A stretch of 64,000 nt of DNA from Apricaphanius iberus (lineage: Eukaryota > Chordata > Actinopteri > Cyprinodontiformes > Aphaniidae): positions 3,658,001 through 3,722,000 of the forward strand of contig JAPXFQ010000804.1 in assembly GCA_028564705.1 (NCBI GenBank), given 5' to 3'. This document shows, in pieces, positions 1 to 11,210 of the stretch. The notes below the pieces were generated by a model. The model saw nothing but the letters and a program-made list of their open reading frames with translations. It searched no databases and was not told the DNA's origin. The first letter of the stretch is position 1, and every line of letters begins with the position of its first letter. The translations under genes were made by a program, and so were the position numbers.

Positions 1-1137
1 GACCAGGGCAAGGCGTACCACCAGGGGTTCCTGGATGAAGAGAGCCGTCCCTTAACAGCCTTCATCACCCCCTGGGGGCTTTATCAATGGGTGCGCATCC
101 CCTTCGGCCTGAGCTCTGCACCTGCAGAGTTCCAAAGGAGCATGGAACAGTGTATGGCAGGCCTCCGAGACACCATGTGTCTCCCCTACCTGGATGATAA
201 CCTGGTGCACAGCAGCAGTTTTGAAGAGCACTTAGAGCACATCCGCCTTGTGCTCCATCGTTACAGGGAGCATGGTGTTAAGCTCACCCCGAAGAAATGT
301 GAACTGTTCAAGCGAAGTGTCAAGTTTCTGGGCAAGCTGGTGTCAGGCGAAGGGTACACCATGGATGCAGCCGAGTTGGCCCCAGTGATGGCTTTAAAAG
401 AGAAGATGCCAACAACTGTCGGAGAGGTACGTCAACTGCTTGGTTTCCTCTCTTATTATAGGCCGTTTATCGCCAACTTCTCCCGTGTAGCCCACCCACT
501 CTACAGCCTGCTTAGTCCGTCATCTCCTGAGAACTCTGTTAGTGTCTCAGCTGGCAATATCAAGAAGGGGACTAAGCAAAGGAAAGGCCACTTACCATCA
601 TGTACACCGATTCAGTGGTACAGCTCCCACCAAGAGACATTGAACCAGCTCATTGATGCACTTACCAGGCCTCCTGTCCTGGGGTACCCTGACCTCACAG
701 AGCCCTTTGTATTACATTGTGATGCATCTCAGGTTGGGCTTGGGGCTATTTTATATCAGCGGCAGAAAGGCAGAATGCGAGTCATCGCATATGGCTCCCG
801 CACCCTGAGTCCAGCAGAGAAAAAGTACCACCTGCACTCTGGTAAATTAGAGTTTCTGGCGATGAAGTGGGCCATCTGTGAACGTTTCCGGGATTACCTG
901 TACCATGCTCCATCGTTTGTGGTGTACACTGATAATAACCCGCTAACATATGTGCTCACCACTGCAAAGCTCAACGCTACAGGTCACAGATGGGTTGCCG
1001 AACTGGCCAGCTACAACTTCACGATCCGCTACCGTCCAGGAAAGACCAACGCAGATGCTGATGGGCTGTCGCAGATGCCACTGGATATCGACAGCTACAT
1101 GAAGAGCTGTACGGCTGGATTGGACAGGAAGCCATAA
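1..1137 (+). CDS. Gypsy pol: reverse transcriptase and RNase H (5' partial)
   Basis: The frame is open from base 1 to the TAA at 1135-1137 (378 codons); the true start is upstream. RT copies element RNA into cDNA in the cytoplasmic particle. Visible RT motifs are '[10 protein letters not shown]' at the window edge (probable first catalytic Asp), '[13 protein letters not shown]' and the catalytic '[10 protein letters not shown]' box (Y at 187). They are followed by the thumb-like stretch '[13 protein letters not shown]'. RNase H follows with its acidic residues in order: Asp in 'LHCDAS' (721), Glu in 'KLEFLAMKW' (850), Asp in 'VYTDNNPL' (931) and Asp in 'NADADGLS' (about 1054-1062). The frame ends just after RNase H, where the downstream integrase continues one base out of register. 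That points to a single-base deletion around 1129-1131. An ordinary decayed element is more likely than programmed frameshifting, since Gypsy pol normally reads straight through here. Confidence 0.93.
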   Translation, partial: DQGKAYHQGFLDEESRPLTAFITPWGLYQWVRIPFGLSSAPAEFQRSMEQCMAGLRDTMCLPYLDDNLVHSSSFEEHLEHIRLVLHRYREHGVKLTPKKCELFKRSVKFLGKLVSGEGYTMDAAELAPVMALKEKMPTTVGEVRQLLGFLSYYRPFIANFSRVAHPLYSLLSPSSPENSVSVSAGNIKKGTKQRKGHLPSCTPIQWYSSHQETLNQLIDALTRPPVLGYPDLTEPFVLHCDASQVGLGAILYQRQKGRMRVIAYGSRTLSPAEKKYHLHSGKLEFLAMKWAICERFRDYLYHAPSFVVYTDNNPLTYVLTTAKLNATGHRWVAELASYNFTIRYRPGKTNADADGLSQMPLDIDSYMKSCTAGLDRKP

Positions 1138-1145
1138 GTGCATCC

Positions 1146-2201
1146 ATGGAGTCTGTAACAGTAGAGCACAGAGAACCATGTCAAGGTGTTGGAGTTATCC
1201 AGGTTAGTGCTCTAAAGATGATTAAAGACTCTTATGCTGCCCATTCTTTTAAACCCGACCAGATCCGCAGAGCCCAGGAAGCAGATGAAGTCCTGTCGAG
1301 AGTGATCTGGTACAAGTTACAGGGTAGAAGACCAAGCAGGACCGAAGTGAAGTCAGAACATCCAGCTGTCTCTACGCTTCTTAGGCAGTGGCTGAAGCTT
1401 CACATCGACCAAAATGGTGTCCTGCGCCGCAGAACTACCCGCAGAGAGCAGCTACTGCTTCCGAAAATATATCGTCCTCTGGTCTTCAAAGAACTCCATC
1501 AGGAAATGGGCCACCTAGGGGTGGAAAGGTCACTCGACCTGATTCGAGATAGATTCTACTGGCCACAGATGGCGAGAGAAGTTGAACACTTTGTTACAGA
1601 GGAATGTGAGTGTTTAAAGAAGAAGAAGCCAAGTATGCAGGCCCGTGCACCTCTGACCAAGATCCAGTCCTCCTACCCGTTCCAGCTGGTGTCCATAGAC
1701 TTCCTTCACTTGGAGAAATGTAAGCATGGCTATGAGTACATATTGGTGGTCATGGATCATTTCACACGGTTTGCCCAAGCCTATGCAACGAGGAATAAAG
1801 CAGCCAAAACAGTCGCTGACAAGCTCTTTAACGACTTTGCACTCAAGTTTGGTTTTCCGGCCAGACTACATCATGACATGGGGAAAGAGTTTGAAAACAA
1901 ACTCATGGCAAGGTTAAAAGAACTCTCAGGTATCCAGGGCTCCCACACAACACCCTACCACCCAAAGGGCAATGGACAGGTGGAAAGATTTAACCGCACC
2001 CTGTTGTCCATGTTAAGGACCCTGGAAGACAAAGAGAAAGATGATTGGAAAGAGTCACTGTGTAAAGTTGTTCATGCGTATAACTGTACGAAGAGCGAGG
2101 CAACAGGCTACGCCCCATATTACCTAATCTTCGGACGTTCCCCGCGCCTGCCCATCGATCTGCTCTTCGATCTCAAAAAGGATGAAGCTTATGTGGACTA
2201 A
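1146..2201 (+). CDS. Gypsy pol: integrase zinc finger and catalytic core
   Basis: This frame carries the integrase that inserts element cDNA into host DNA. An N-terminal HHCC-type zinc finger is visible: the His pair in 'LHQEMGHLG', then '[14 protein letters not shown]', then a Cys pair written C-x-C ('[11 protein letters not shown]') instead of the usual C-x2-C. The catalytic core has Asp in 'VSIDFLHL' (1698), Asp in 'HHDMGKEF' (1875) and Glu in '[10 protein letters not shown]' (1983). The last two are separated by 35 residues, the D35E spacing of integrases. The frame is already open upstream of the first Met at 1146, so that Met is not a real start: this is the continuation of the RT-RNase H polyprotein in the next register. 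It ends at TAA 2199-2201, but the same frame continues at once into the integrase C-terminus, so the stop is a nonsense mutation. Confidence 0.93.
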   Translation: MESVTVEHREPCQGVGVIQVSALKMIKDSYAAHSFKPDQIRRAQEADEVLSRVIWYKLQGRRPSRTEVKSEHPAVSTLLRQWLKLHIDQNGVLRRRTTRREQLLLPKIYRPLVFKELHQEMGHLGVERSLDLIRDRFYWPQMAREVEHFVTEECECLKKKKPSMQARAPLTKIQSSYPFQLVSIDFLHLEKCKHGYEYILVVMDHFTRFAQAYATRNKAAKTVADKLFNDFALKFGFPARLHHDMGKEFENKLMARLKELSGIQGSHTTPYHPKGNGQVERFNRTLLSMLRTLEDKEKDDWKESLCKVVHAYNCTKSEATGYAPYYLIFGRSPRLPIDLLFDLKKDEAYVD

Positions 2202-3152
2202 GATGACTATGTTTGCTGTTGGAAAAAAAGAATGCAGGAGGCATACACAGTGGCTTCTCAAACCGCAAACAAAGAAGCTGCACGGGGAAAAGCTTACTAT
2301 GACAAAAAGGTTAAAGGAAGAGATCTTCAACCTGGTGACCGAGTTCTCCTCCAAAATCTCACACCTAGGGGTGGTCCTGCAAAGCTTCAGTCCAACTGGG
2401 AGAGCCAAGTCTACAAAGTGAAGGAGAGAAGAACAGATGACAGTCCAGTGTACCGAATTGTTTCTGAAAATGGCCAAGGAAGAGAGAAGGTGGTGCACAG
2501 GAATCTTCTAATGCCATGTGACTTCCTGCCCCTGGAGAAGCCATCAGCACACACTGCCAAACCTCAAAGAGACTCTTCGGCTGTGAATGCAAGAAAGGTT
2601 AGACTTCAAACTGGACAGCAGCAGCTAGAGACGGGCAACACATATGATGAAGATGACAGAGACACATATCAGTTGTTCCTCAGACCTGTACCAGGGAGAC
2701 TACAGAGGTGGACTTCACTCAACCCTATGGCAGAGCCCTACCAGCCTGATCTAAGTCTTCGTCTTCAAGAAGAGGATGTGCCACTACAGAGCGAAGAGGA
2801 TGTGCCACTACAGAGCGAAAAGGATGTGCCACTACAGAGCGAAGAGGATGTGCCACTACAGAGCGAAGAGGATGTGCCACTACAGAGCGAAGAGGATGTG
2901 CCACTACAGAGCGAAGAGGATGTTCCTGAACAAATTAGGGGCTCTGACCCTGTAAGGCCAGGGGCTGGTGAGGTTATTATTGATGATCCAGCTGCAAAAA
3001 GAGGTAAGACTCAAACTGAGACACAGCGACCTCAGAGACACAGACAGCAACCGACTGTAGTTATGAGTTATGACACTTTAGGCCAGCCAACTTTTGTTAA
3101 GAGGGACTACAAGGTCACTAAAACTCAGGTTATTGAGAGTAATTCCTTCTAG
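2202..3152 (+). CDS. Gypsy pol: integrase C-terminal module and acidic repeat tail
   Basis: This is the same frame as the integrase core, resumed straight after the TAA; the first Met is at 2232. The region 'GRDLQPGDRVLLQNL' to 'VVHRNLLMPCDFLP' matches the GPY/F-type C-terminal module of Ty3/Gypsy integrases, a small beta-barrel that binds DNA. The protein then becomes low-complexity. From 2769 an 8-residue unit, EEDVPLQS, is repeated six times in tandem, with one K variant in the third copy, then a seventh partial copy 'EEDVP'. A basic, Gln-rich end follows. No chromodomain is recognisable. The stop is at 3150-3152, followed by about 90 bp and the polypurine tract. Confidence 0.88.
   Translation, partial: DDYVCCWKKRMQEAYTVASQTANKEAARGKAYYDKKVKGRDLQPGDRVLLQNLTPRGGPAKLQSNWESQVYKVKERRTDDSPVYRIVSENGQGREKVVHRNLLMPCDFLPLEKPSAHTAKPQRDSSAVNARKVRLQTGQQQLETGNTYDEDDRDTYQLFLRPVPGRLQRWTSLNPMAEPYQPDLSLRLQEEDVPLQSEEDVPLQSEKDVPLQSEEDVPLQSEEDVPLQSEEDVPLQSEEDVPEQIRGSDPVRPGAGEVIIDDPAAKRGKTQTETQRPQRHRQQPTVVMSYDTLGQPTFVKRDYKVTKTQVIESNSF
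2769..2927 (+). repeat. 24-bp coding tandem repeat (EEDVPLQS)n
   Basis: Six full 24-bp units start at 2769, 2793, 2817, 2841, 2865 and 2889, with a partial seventh at 2913. The units are almost identical; the third has aaa-type Lys for Glu at its second codon. The period is a multiple of three, so the frame is kept. The repeat lies in the acidic tail of the Gypsy integrase. Confidence 0.95.
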
Positions 3153-3233
3153 AGACCATGGGCTGTGGGAGTGTGTTAATGGTATTACTGAATATACAGG
3201 ATGAACAGAAATGTCAGGAGACATTTGTTTTAG

Positions 3234-3243
3234 TGGGGGAGAG
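3234..3243 (+). other. Polypurine tract of the Gypsy element
   Basis: A purine-rich run around 'gtgggggagag' sits directly before the TGTGG that opens the LTR-like sequence. That is where a plus-strand primer is expected in an LTR retrotransposon. Confidence 0.6.
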
Positions 3244-3754
3244 TGTGGCACTATCATTTAAATGAGTAGATGAAAATAGTAGCCCCCCCATCTTATTTTT
3301 ATATTAAAAGCCATTTTCTGGTGTAAAATAACTACTCTCAGTCAAGTTTGCCATTTAAGCATGTGGGAAATGTTCCGCCAGCAGAGGGCGCTTGGTGCCT
3401 TTATTCACCAGTAGCTGACGGCCTGGCAGAAGAAGTCAGTACGTAGCAGGTGAGAGCAGATTGTGCACCGAGTAGCTCAGGCTGAACTGCTGTTTTCTGT
3501 TTCTGCAGGTAAGCTGGGTCTTAAATATTAAATATGCGATAGACAATGGTAGTTATAGTTCTAATGTGTTTTATGTTGTAACGGATGACAGGTTAGAAGG
3601 TGTAAACATATGTTTAGGCGTCTTTAAAGGTGCTCTGCCGCCATGTGCGTCTAAGATGGCGGACTCGTAGTCCGTGGCGGTTGTAGTGAGTTTCTGCAAA
3701 AATAAATATGTTGCACCGAAGATGAGTTGGCCCATCATTTTCAGCAGTGTAACA
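3244..3754 (+). repeat. Putative 3' LTR of the Gypsy element
   Basis: The start is placed at 'tgtggcac' immediately after the polypurine tract. The end is placed at '...cagtgtaaca', giving TGT...ACA ends and about 510 bp. An AATAAA lies at about 3701, within the proposed LTR. The right edge is inferred, because the 5' LTR is outside the window and no second copy is available to compare. Confidence 0.45.
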
Positions 3755-4747
3755 TTTATAATTTTTGTATTGGTTGCTCCCAAACACAAGATAGTTTGTT
3801 ATGTCTAATGTGGTAGTTGGAGGCAGTAACGACACGTCTGAGCTCCATTTGTTTCCTTTGAGGTCATATTGTCGATTGTAGACAATTTCTGAAAATGTCT
3901 ATCCCTATCTTCCTTAACAAGTTTATCCCTGTAAGGGATGGGTTAGTCCTTCTTTTTTTAATCAATACTTGTGACTCAAGGGTGCTTCTTCAACTTCGGC
4001 TTTTTCAATAGATATACTGCGGTTTTCCCAAGCAAAGTGAGATGCTGACACTCAAGATGGCGCCACAGTGTAGTGGTTGCCAGGCAGGTCACATGTGTGA
4101 CAAAGATCAATTGGGATTACTGTGCATGTTCACTGTTCTTTTGTGTTTTTTTCTGGCAACATGTCAGTACCACCAATCAGTCTGGCATAGGTACTAAAGC
4201 AGCTTTAGTAGGTTGACCAGATCAGTATTTACAGGGAAATTAAAACTTAGGTTTCCCTTTTTTACAGACTCCGTTTTTGAAACAATCCCCGTTTCACCTC
4301 CGTGTAAACAGGGCCTTAGTGTTATTCTTTTCCCTTTTATTTGTATTTTTTCTGTGTCTCAGCTCAGCCTGTCAGTTTGCTCCCTTTGGCAGCTGTTTTA
4401 GGTACCAGATTCTCCTCCCCCTGTACTCTCCCTCAGCTGTCCCCAGTTCCCTCTGATTAACCTTTCAGGACTGCATTGTCATTTTCACCTCTGCTAGCTC
4501 CTTGGTTTCATTGTACTCTACTGTCACTGTTTTTTACCCCTGCATTTGTTATCCTGTTGCTTGATCTGTTTTCACACTAGGCCAATAGACACTGGTAGAA
4601 AGTAAAAACAATTAGCAGTTGCGCAGGCCAGGCTTCAGCCCATCCTTCCATTTGGACAGATGAGATATTTGTAGGGTTTTGGTGCAGGAAAAGATGGAAA
4701 CTTATGTCCACAAGGACATGAAACAAGGTGTAGCAGCAAATTATTTA
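3755..4747. other. Intergenic DNA without a recognised gene
   Basis: This stretch is AT-rich and its pyrimidine bias rises after about 4320. No coding signal is seen. A ~60-bp segment at 4262-4321 recurs at 5648-5709. Confidence 0.6.
4262..4321 (+). repeat. Short dispersed repeat, copy 1
   Basis: It ends in 'gtgtaaacagggccttagtg' and aligns by eye to 5648-5709 with scattered differences, in the same orientation. It is probably a fragment of an interspersed element whose family I cannot name. Confidence 0.6.
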
Positions 4748-5150
4748 GGGTGACATCAGGTAAATTGGGACACTTTTTGGTTGATTGCAAGTAAACCGTT
4801 TAAAATGCTAAACCTGGTGAAATTAATGAATTACATAGCTTAATATGAGTCTTGGTAAAAAAAAAATTGCAGAAAATATATTGCCAATAACAATAGTTTA
4901 CACGATTTTAACCTTTAAAGGTTAATAGTGACCACTATCTGATGTGGGTAGAAAAACCTGAAAAATTAAAACATACTGCCTAATCATTTTGATATTAAGC
5001 TAAACCTAAAACACAACAATATACATTTCATTTATATTGTTTGTTATACGCACATTACTTTAGCTGCAATATCTGATATTAAAAGAGATAAAGGGTTGAA
5101 ACCTCATTTCTCTTAATTTACCTGTTGTCCCAAATTACCTGATGTCACCC
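4748..5150. mobile_element. 403-bp MITE with TA target duplication (mariner-like)
   Basis: The left end reads 'gggtgacatcaggtaaattg' and the right end is its inverse, '...taatttgggacaac' when reverse-complemented. The terminal inverted repeats are about 25 bp with one mismatch. Both outer edges are flanked by TA (4746-4747 and 5151-5152), the target duplication of Tc1/mariner-class insertions. The interior is AT-rich with no transposase, so it is non-autonomous. Confidence 0.85.
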
Positions 5151-5647
5151 TATTCAAAGAGATGTGTCATCCAAAAGGAACCTGGCGTTTCAGGACACTG
5201 AAAATGATCATCTTTGAAACCAGGTCCAAAAATGAAGCAATTTCACAATAGTGGCTCAAGTGTCTCAGTGATTTTGAGCTCTCTGGCATATATTCTGGGT
5301 AGATGACGTCATTGCCCCATTCCGATATTTAATACGCATGCTCAACTCTGTGATAAAGTAAACAAATATAGCGCCATACGGTGTTTCAGTCCCAATAAAA
5401 CAAATACTGACCTTATTAAGCAAATATTTGATCTCAAGAACAACAGACACAAATGCTTTTGAATAAGCTCTCATTTGAAGATAGATTTCTTGCGCTTACC
5501 ACTAGATTGACTCTGGATGCTCAGTGTTCTTTTTATTGCTCTGGCAGTTTCATGGTGCCACCAGTGGAAGTGACATATGTACTGCAGAATCTTAAACTAG
5601 TTTGTGTAAATATATTTGGACAAGGAATTTCATTATTGTAGTGCCAC

Positions 5648-5709
5648 TTTTACGGACTCTGTTTTTACAACATTACCCGTTTTGTCTCCTGTGTAAACAG
5701 GACCTCAGT
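5648..5709 (+). repeat. Short dispersed repeat, copy 2
   Basis: This is the partner of 4262-4321: 'cggactctgttttta...ctgtgtaaacaggacctcagtg'. It is in the same orientation, 1.39 kb apart. Confidence 0.6.
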
Positions 5710-8643
5710 GAACTGTGAGTTTAGACTACAAGGAGGGAAGCTTGACATTCACTGTGTAGACAGAGCAGCTCATTGTACTATGTACATACGTTTGGCTAAA
5801 GTTGTGATCATCTGTATAAATAGTTACTTAATTACAAATGTGTAAGTACATCAAGGTTAATTCGTTCTCAAACAAAAACTACTGAAATGATAACAGCTGA
5901 ACCTCTCTACGTAAAATGCATCGGAATTATTAAATTAATTATTAATTATTATTATTATTATGGCTCAATGGCAACAGCTGCATGATTCAAGCACCTCTCT
6001 TTTACTTTGCCTCTCTTTCGCTGTGTTTCTGCATACCAGTTCACCCAAACACATCACTTTGTTTCTGTAGCTTATTTAACAATATACTAGAGAGACATTC
6101 TTAGCCTCCAACAAGACCTACATTATGATTCATGTTAAGAAAGATTTCCATGTAAACATATAAGCAACAAGGTGGGGTTGTATTTTTATTCCTTGCACTT
6201 AGCATTTTGTGTTATTTGAGTCTTTTGACTGTTAAGAATGATAAATAGATCTGGTGTATCCGTCTTTGCAAAATTGCCCAAGTTCAGTCTAACTGGATGG
6301 AAACTTTCTGAGAACATTAACTTTAATAAACATTAATAAAAACTATATGAAAAATAAGATTTCTAGTTGAAAAACGAGTTAGGACACCCGACTCTCTAAT
6401 AGCTGATACTCCCTTCTTTGGTGAAAATCACTTCTGAGACACTTCTTACAGCCATCTGGTAGACTCTGACATTATGAGGACAATCTGCTCCACTCTTCAC
6501 TCTCAGCTATTATGTTTGAGGGGTTCCTTGCATAAACAGCCTGTTTTAAGTCACAGCACAGTATCTCTGTGCAATCATTATCTTGGATTTGACCAGGAGT
6601 TTCCCTTTCTTTTTCTCATCCAGTCCCTAGTGGATTTACTGTAATTCTTTGTGGTTATTTTAATGTTCCAGAGTGAAGTTATTCTCTAAGTTGTTTTTTT
6701 TTCCTTTTAATTGCTCTCACATCCTGCTCAAGCACACTCTGATATTGTGTCAATCTCGCGGTTGATCCTATGATAGTGAGCTGGCCAGGTCCTGCTGCAG
6801 CAAAGGATACACAAGTGATCATGCCTCCATCTCTGTACTTCACAGTTGGTATGAGATTCTTCTCCTGAATTGCTCTATGTGGTTTATGTCAAATATGTTC
6901 TCTGCAAAGTCCAAAAGCTAATTTCAGATTCCTTTGAGACCTTTCTAAATGAACAGACTAAAAAGCTATCAAAATCTTATTTCCATATACTTCAACAAGT
7001 AGAAAATCAAACCAAATAAAGGCTTAAACAGGCTAAACTGCACTGTTTACTGAATGACTGCAACAAAAAGATATTACAGTTTTTTTAAATAAATGTATTT
7101 CAAACACCAGCGTCTTTCCCTTTTTTTCTTTTTGACCAGCTATAATCAATTCCTTGCTATAATCTTCAGCTTGTACAACCGATCACAAGTTGCAATCACA
7201 AGATGTGGACCCAACATGGAGTCTGTCAAACAGAAAACATGCAGCATCTTTGTTTTCTGTTTGCATCCTTGTTTCTGAGGCAAACATTGTCATTGTATTT
7301 TATTTAATCTTCTACCAACTTTGATTAAATATCAAATTTTTTTCCAAGTGTCTCCATTCTGGTCTTTGATACATAAATCACAAGAGGAAAATAAAATTAT
7401 TTTGCAAATAAAGCAATTAAAAACAAACTGAAGAAAAATCCTGATCTAGTTAGATCCTCTGCCCTGGGATAGAGTTTGAGCTTTTATTAATAACCCCTGT
7501 CTACATCATGTCACAGTGATTGGGGATTGTTTACTGATACTTTGCTATGTAAGTAGAGATCCTGCACACTAAGTAAGAAGCCTTGCTAATAATGAATGGT
7601 AAAAATAACCTAAGTAATGATGTACTCATCAAACATATACAGTTCAGCAACAGCAGACATGGTTAAAGTAATTCAAATTATCTTGTAGCAAAAAGTGCAC
7701 CTCTCAATGTCACATCTTTATTGCATGTAAAACTTTATTAAATGTTGATTTACGAAAAAGGAAGCTATAGAATAGAATAGAAAACTTGTTTGTCTGACCC
7801 CAATAGGTTACAGAAATTCATCTTCGACAGGGCTCCACGCACAAATCTATATCGATCCATATTGAACAAAAATATATAGGGATAAACTGCAAAAGTGTTT
7901 TTCATTTCAATGTCTCCATATATACTGATGAGGCCCAGCAGAAAACCAACAATATATGGGGCTCACAACATGACTCATTCAACAGTACAATACGCAGTAG
8001 ATAAATACATGATTTTCATTGCTCTCTGTAAAGAAAGAAGCCAGCCATTATTTATTCAGCAGGAGAAGAAAAAAAATACTGGTTGCATGGCAACAAACCC
8101 TAAACTCTTTGAATCCTCTGTTATCACGTGAATCAGAAAGAGCTCACTGTTACTTAAAGCAACTTAAAGAAAATAAACATTCACACTGCGGATTCATTTT
8201 GAACGTTAAAATTTTTTATTTTTAGATAATATTGCAGACTTTAGATGAATATGAGATCAAATACTTTAGTAAAGATAGACATTTGGGTTAGTTGTATTTT
8301 TCTAGTTGCCTTTCTTGCCATCTCTTCTTTTCATATTATTATTTTACCTGCTATTATGATGCTGTGCATGGCAAGCGATGAGCAAATAAATTCAATAGCA
8401 TACAAATAATTTAAAATAAAATCTTACAACAATCGAGCCAAAACTACACCGGGCAAGCTTCACTATGCCACACCCCCGCCAGTCTGACACAGATTCGGGG
8501 CTGCGCTTTTCCCTCTTCGCTACTGTGGTAAACCTAATTTGTTATACTTTAATTCAGCGGCTCGTCTCGTCTGATCTGCAATCTATTTGGATTGAGCCAT
8601 CGCCGCCCCTGCTGAAGAGCGGGTAGACTCACAGCGAGCCCTG

Positions 8644-8661
8644 CATGCTGGGAGATTTAGC
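8644..8661. promoter_or_regulatory. ZNF143/SBS-like site (weak)
   Basis: 'gcatgctgggagatttag' resembles the reverse complement of the vertebrate ZNF143/Staf promoter motif (ACTACAATTCCCAGCATGC) with a few mismatches. It lies at the edge of a GC-richer patch, but no gene start is visible beside it. Confidence 0.3.
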
Positions 8662-10132
8662 TACCACTTGGTGGTTTGAAGCTTAGTTTAAAGGATATTT
8701 AAACAAGCTACATCTCCGTGTGATCACAGATATTGGTGTGTTAGCCGAGTTAGTACATTTCATTGTCATGCTGTGTTTAACACAATATTTAAAAAGTTAA
8801 ACATAGTATGAACAATTTATTTTTTACCTACAGTGGCCTGGGAGCTGGTGTTCCACCTTTTGGTACAGATCCTGGTTTTAAATCCAGCTTTGAGGCAAAG
8901 CCAGGACTGTTAAGTCCCTATCTATGAAGTTACTCTGCTCAAACAGACTGAAACAAATCACTAAACAAGCATTGCATTTTCCCGGTGTGTTGTTCCAAAA
9001 GCAATTTCCAATCATTTCATCTTTAGCTCCTCTTTTGTGGTTAATTTTTTGTTTTGTTTTTATCTAGCGTTGATGTGTTATCTCCACAAATAATAAACAT
9101 GTTCTGCTGTGTTGTAGAGTTGTTGTTACTTTCTCGTAGCGACAGCTACCTTGCCTAAACAATGCTGTCTTCCTGTGGGTGGTCCCATTCGAAATATGTT
9201 TAGAATGAATGGGATAGACTCAGCTCAGTTATTTCCTGGTGCATTTTCTTTCTCTAACTGATGCAGGGAATTGATTCTGGAGAAAAAAAATAAAATGCAG
9301 CACGCTTATGCAACTCAGAAATACTGATTTAATAAAAAGGAGACCTTCAATGTACAACTAGACATTTAGATTCTATTAAAAAATTGCTATCCTACTCAGG
9401 TGCAAATTCAAATCTGTTATTTTTTAATTACAGTTACGTCTCTGGTCAACTACAGTTTATTTACTTCACATTGTAAACAGATATTCAGTGAGTTTAGATT
9501 GAACTGGAAATCATTTCACTACAAGAGCAGCTCATATAATGGTGTATAATGCATGCAAACAAACCCAGTGGTCTGTTTTGTTGTTCCCTACACCTCCTGG
9601 TGTTCAAAATGGCCAAAATACCATATTAGATAATCTGGCCTTACAATATAAATCATCTAGTGGCCAAAAGCTGCACTGACTACCATTAACACCATTAGCA
9701 CAACTAAAAATAATTTTAGTCTAGGGTGTTTGAAATGGCTAGAAACAGCTAAAATGTCATTCTGACAAAGAGCTGTCCATGGCTTTCCGGATGTATTCTT
9801 TTCTACAATCTCACACCAAAATTACTTCTGCCTTCTACAGGTAACAGTATTATCACAAAAGTAATTATCCAGTCTTGACCTTTACAACAAATTGTTTAAA
9901 TGTTTATAATTTTAAAAACAGGATAATTTTCATGGAAATTAATCTTTATCAGTGAGAAATATTTGCATTTACCTTACCATGTCTTTTTAAAATAAATTTT
10001 CCGTTTATTGCCCTTTTTCCTTTTCTGTACTGCTCTAACACAAGATTAGACCTTAATACTGTTTTCACTTGTCAGTTATGAACTTCAATTTACAAAGTGA
10101 TTTTATTTTAGAAAGCCAAATAATAAGATGGC

Positions 10133-10164
10133 AGAAGGTAAAACCACCAGAAGGTAAAACCACC
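10133..10164 (+). repeat. 16-bp exact tandem duplication
   Basis: The unit 'agaaggtaaaaccacc' occurs twice head to tail. Confidence 0.9.
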
Positions 10165-10729
10165 AAATTTTGTACAATTGCACGAAACATTCTCGGTTAA
10201 TGAAGTCGCATAACAGCAGTGACTGTGATTGTGACTAACAATGATTAATCAGGCTTACAGACCATATTAATGCCTGAGTTCACACATTCATGAGTGGAAT
10301 CATACAGCTTTCATTATAATCACTGTTGTCCATGAGCTTCCGTTTACATCACACCCAGAGAACAGCTGTGGCTTCTGTTAAGCAATATTGGTTTACTGGA
10401 TCCTACCACCAGGTGCCACTGTTTCGTTGAAATACGTTAAATAATACCCAGTTGACACTGCAACAATACTCAAACCCAGGGATGCAGTGGGAATAAACAA
10501 AAATATTCTCTCCAGTCTAAGCTATTTAGAGTTAACTAAAGGGGGAAAACCGGGTAGAATCTATTTTATTTAACAGTGATATGATGAGAACATGTCCTTT
10601 TATTATTTGAATTGCTTGTATGAAAAAAAAATCATACCAGTGTTTGTCAGGTTACATCCACAAAATTAATCCCCTGGCCACACGGCTGATGTATGTTTAG
10701 ACATTTTTTTTTTCCTTCAGGACATTTTG

Positions 10730-11210
10730 ATTCTTTGTATTGTGGATGTTTTTGGACTTTTTGCTGTTTACCTTGTTTTCTTTGTTCTTCCTGCTGTCCT
10801 GAGTCCCCTTCTCCCGCTCTAGTCTGGTAGTTATTTTTTGGTGCGCCACGTCGTGCACTTTTAACGGGGGAATTTCAAGGTGTGATGTCTTTCCCTTTCT
10901 CTGTCACTCTTTGTTTCCTTGTGTCCATGTATCCCTTTTGTCCCCAGCTGCCCCAAGTTTGTCTGATCGTCTCCCTGGTATCCTTCCATGTGTATTTAAA
11001 CCCTTTTTTTGTTCTCTGTCCATTGTCGGATTGTTATCATTGCTTTGTTAGTTCTTCATTTAATCATTAGTTTTAAGTCTTGTCTTTCACGTCTCTGTAG
11101 TCCTGGCTGATTTTTTAACCTTGTAAGTCATCTAAACCTGATTAAAGTGCCCTTCTACCATGTCCTCTCTGGATTTGGGTCTATCAACACCAAAAACATG
11201 ACACTCATAG
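10730..11210 (+). repeat. Pyrimidine-rich interspersed-repeat-like segment
   Basis: A T/C-rich stretch includes 'gtgtatttaaaccc', 'gattaaagtgcccttctacc' and '...ctctggatttgggtctatcaacacc', ending in 'catgaca'. Phrases like these recur as interspersed sequence in teleost genomes. The family is not identified and the edges are uncertain. Confidence 0.4.

Larger units (their letters stand above)
1..3754 (+). mobile_element. Ty3/Gypsy LTR retrotransposon, 3' part, broken pol
   Basis: The order RT, RNase H, integrase, GPY/F-like module, polypurine tract and LTR-like sequence is that of a Ty3/Gypsy (Metaviridae-type) pol and 3' end. The window opens inside RT at the Asp of the '[10 protein letters not shown]' motif, so gag, protease, the 5' LTR and the primer-binding site lie outside. 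Pol is readable but broken: a frame change near 1129-1137, between RNase H and integrase, and one in-frame TAA at 2199-2201. Between the breaks the protein is intact and its catalytic residues are kept, which suggests a fairly young insertion. No separate envelope gene is seen after the integrase tail. Confidence 0.93.

Noticed and set aside
1137..1146. Programmed frameshift between RNase H and integrase
   Set aside because: No slippery heptamer is visible and Ty3/Gypsy pol normally has no shift here; a one-base deletion is simpler.
943..1179. Minus-strand frame across the Gypsy RNase H
   Set aside because: Antisense shadow of a clearly coding strand; no motif.
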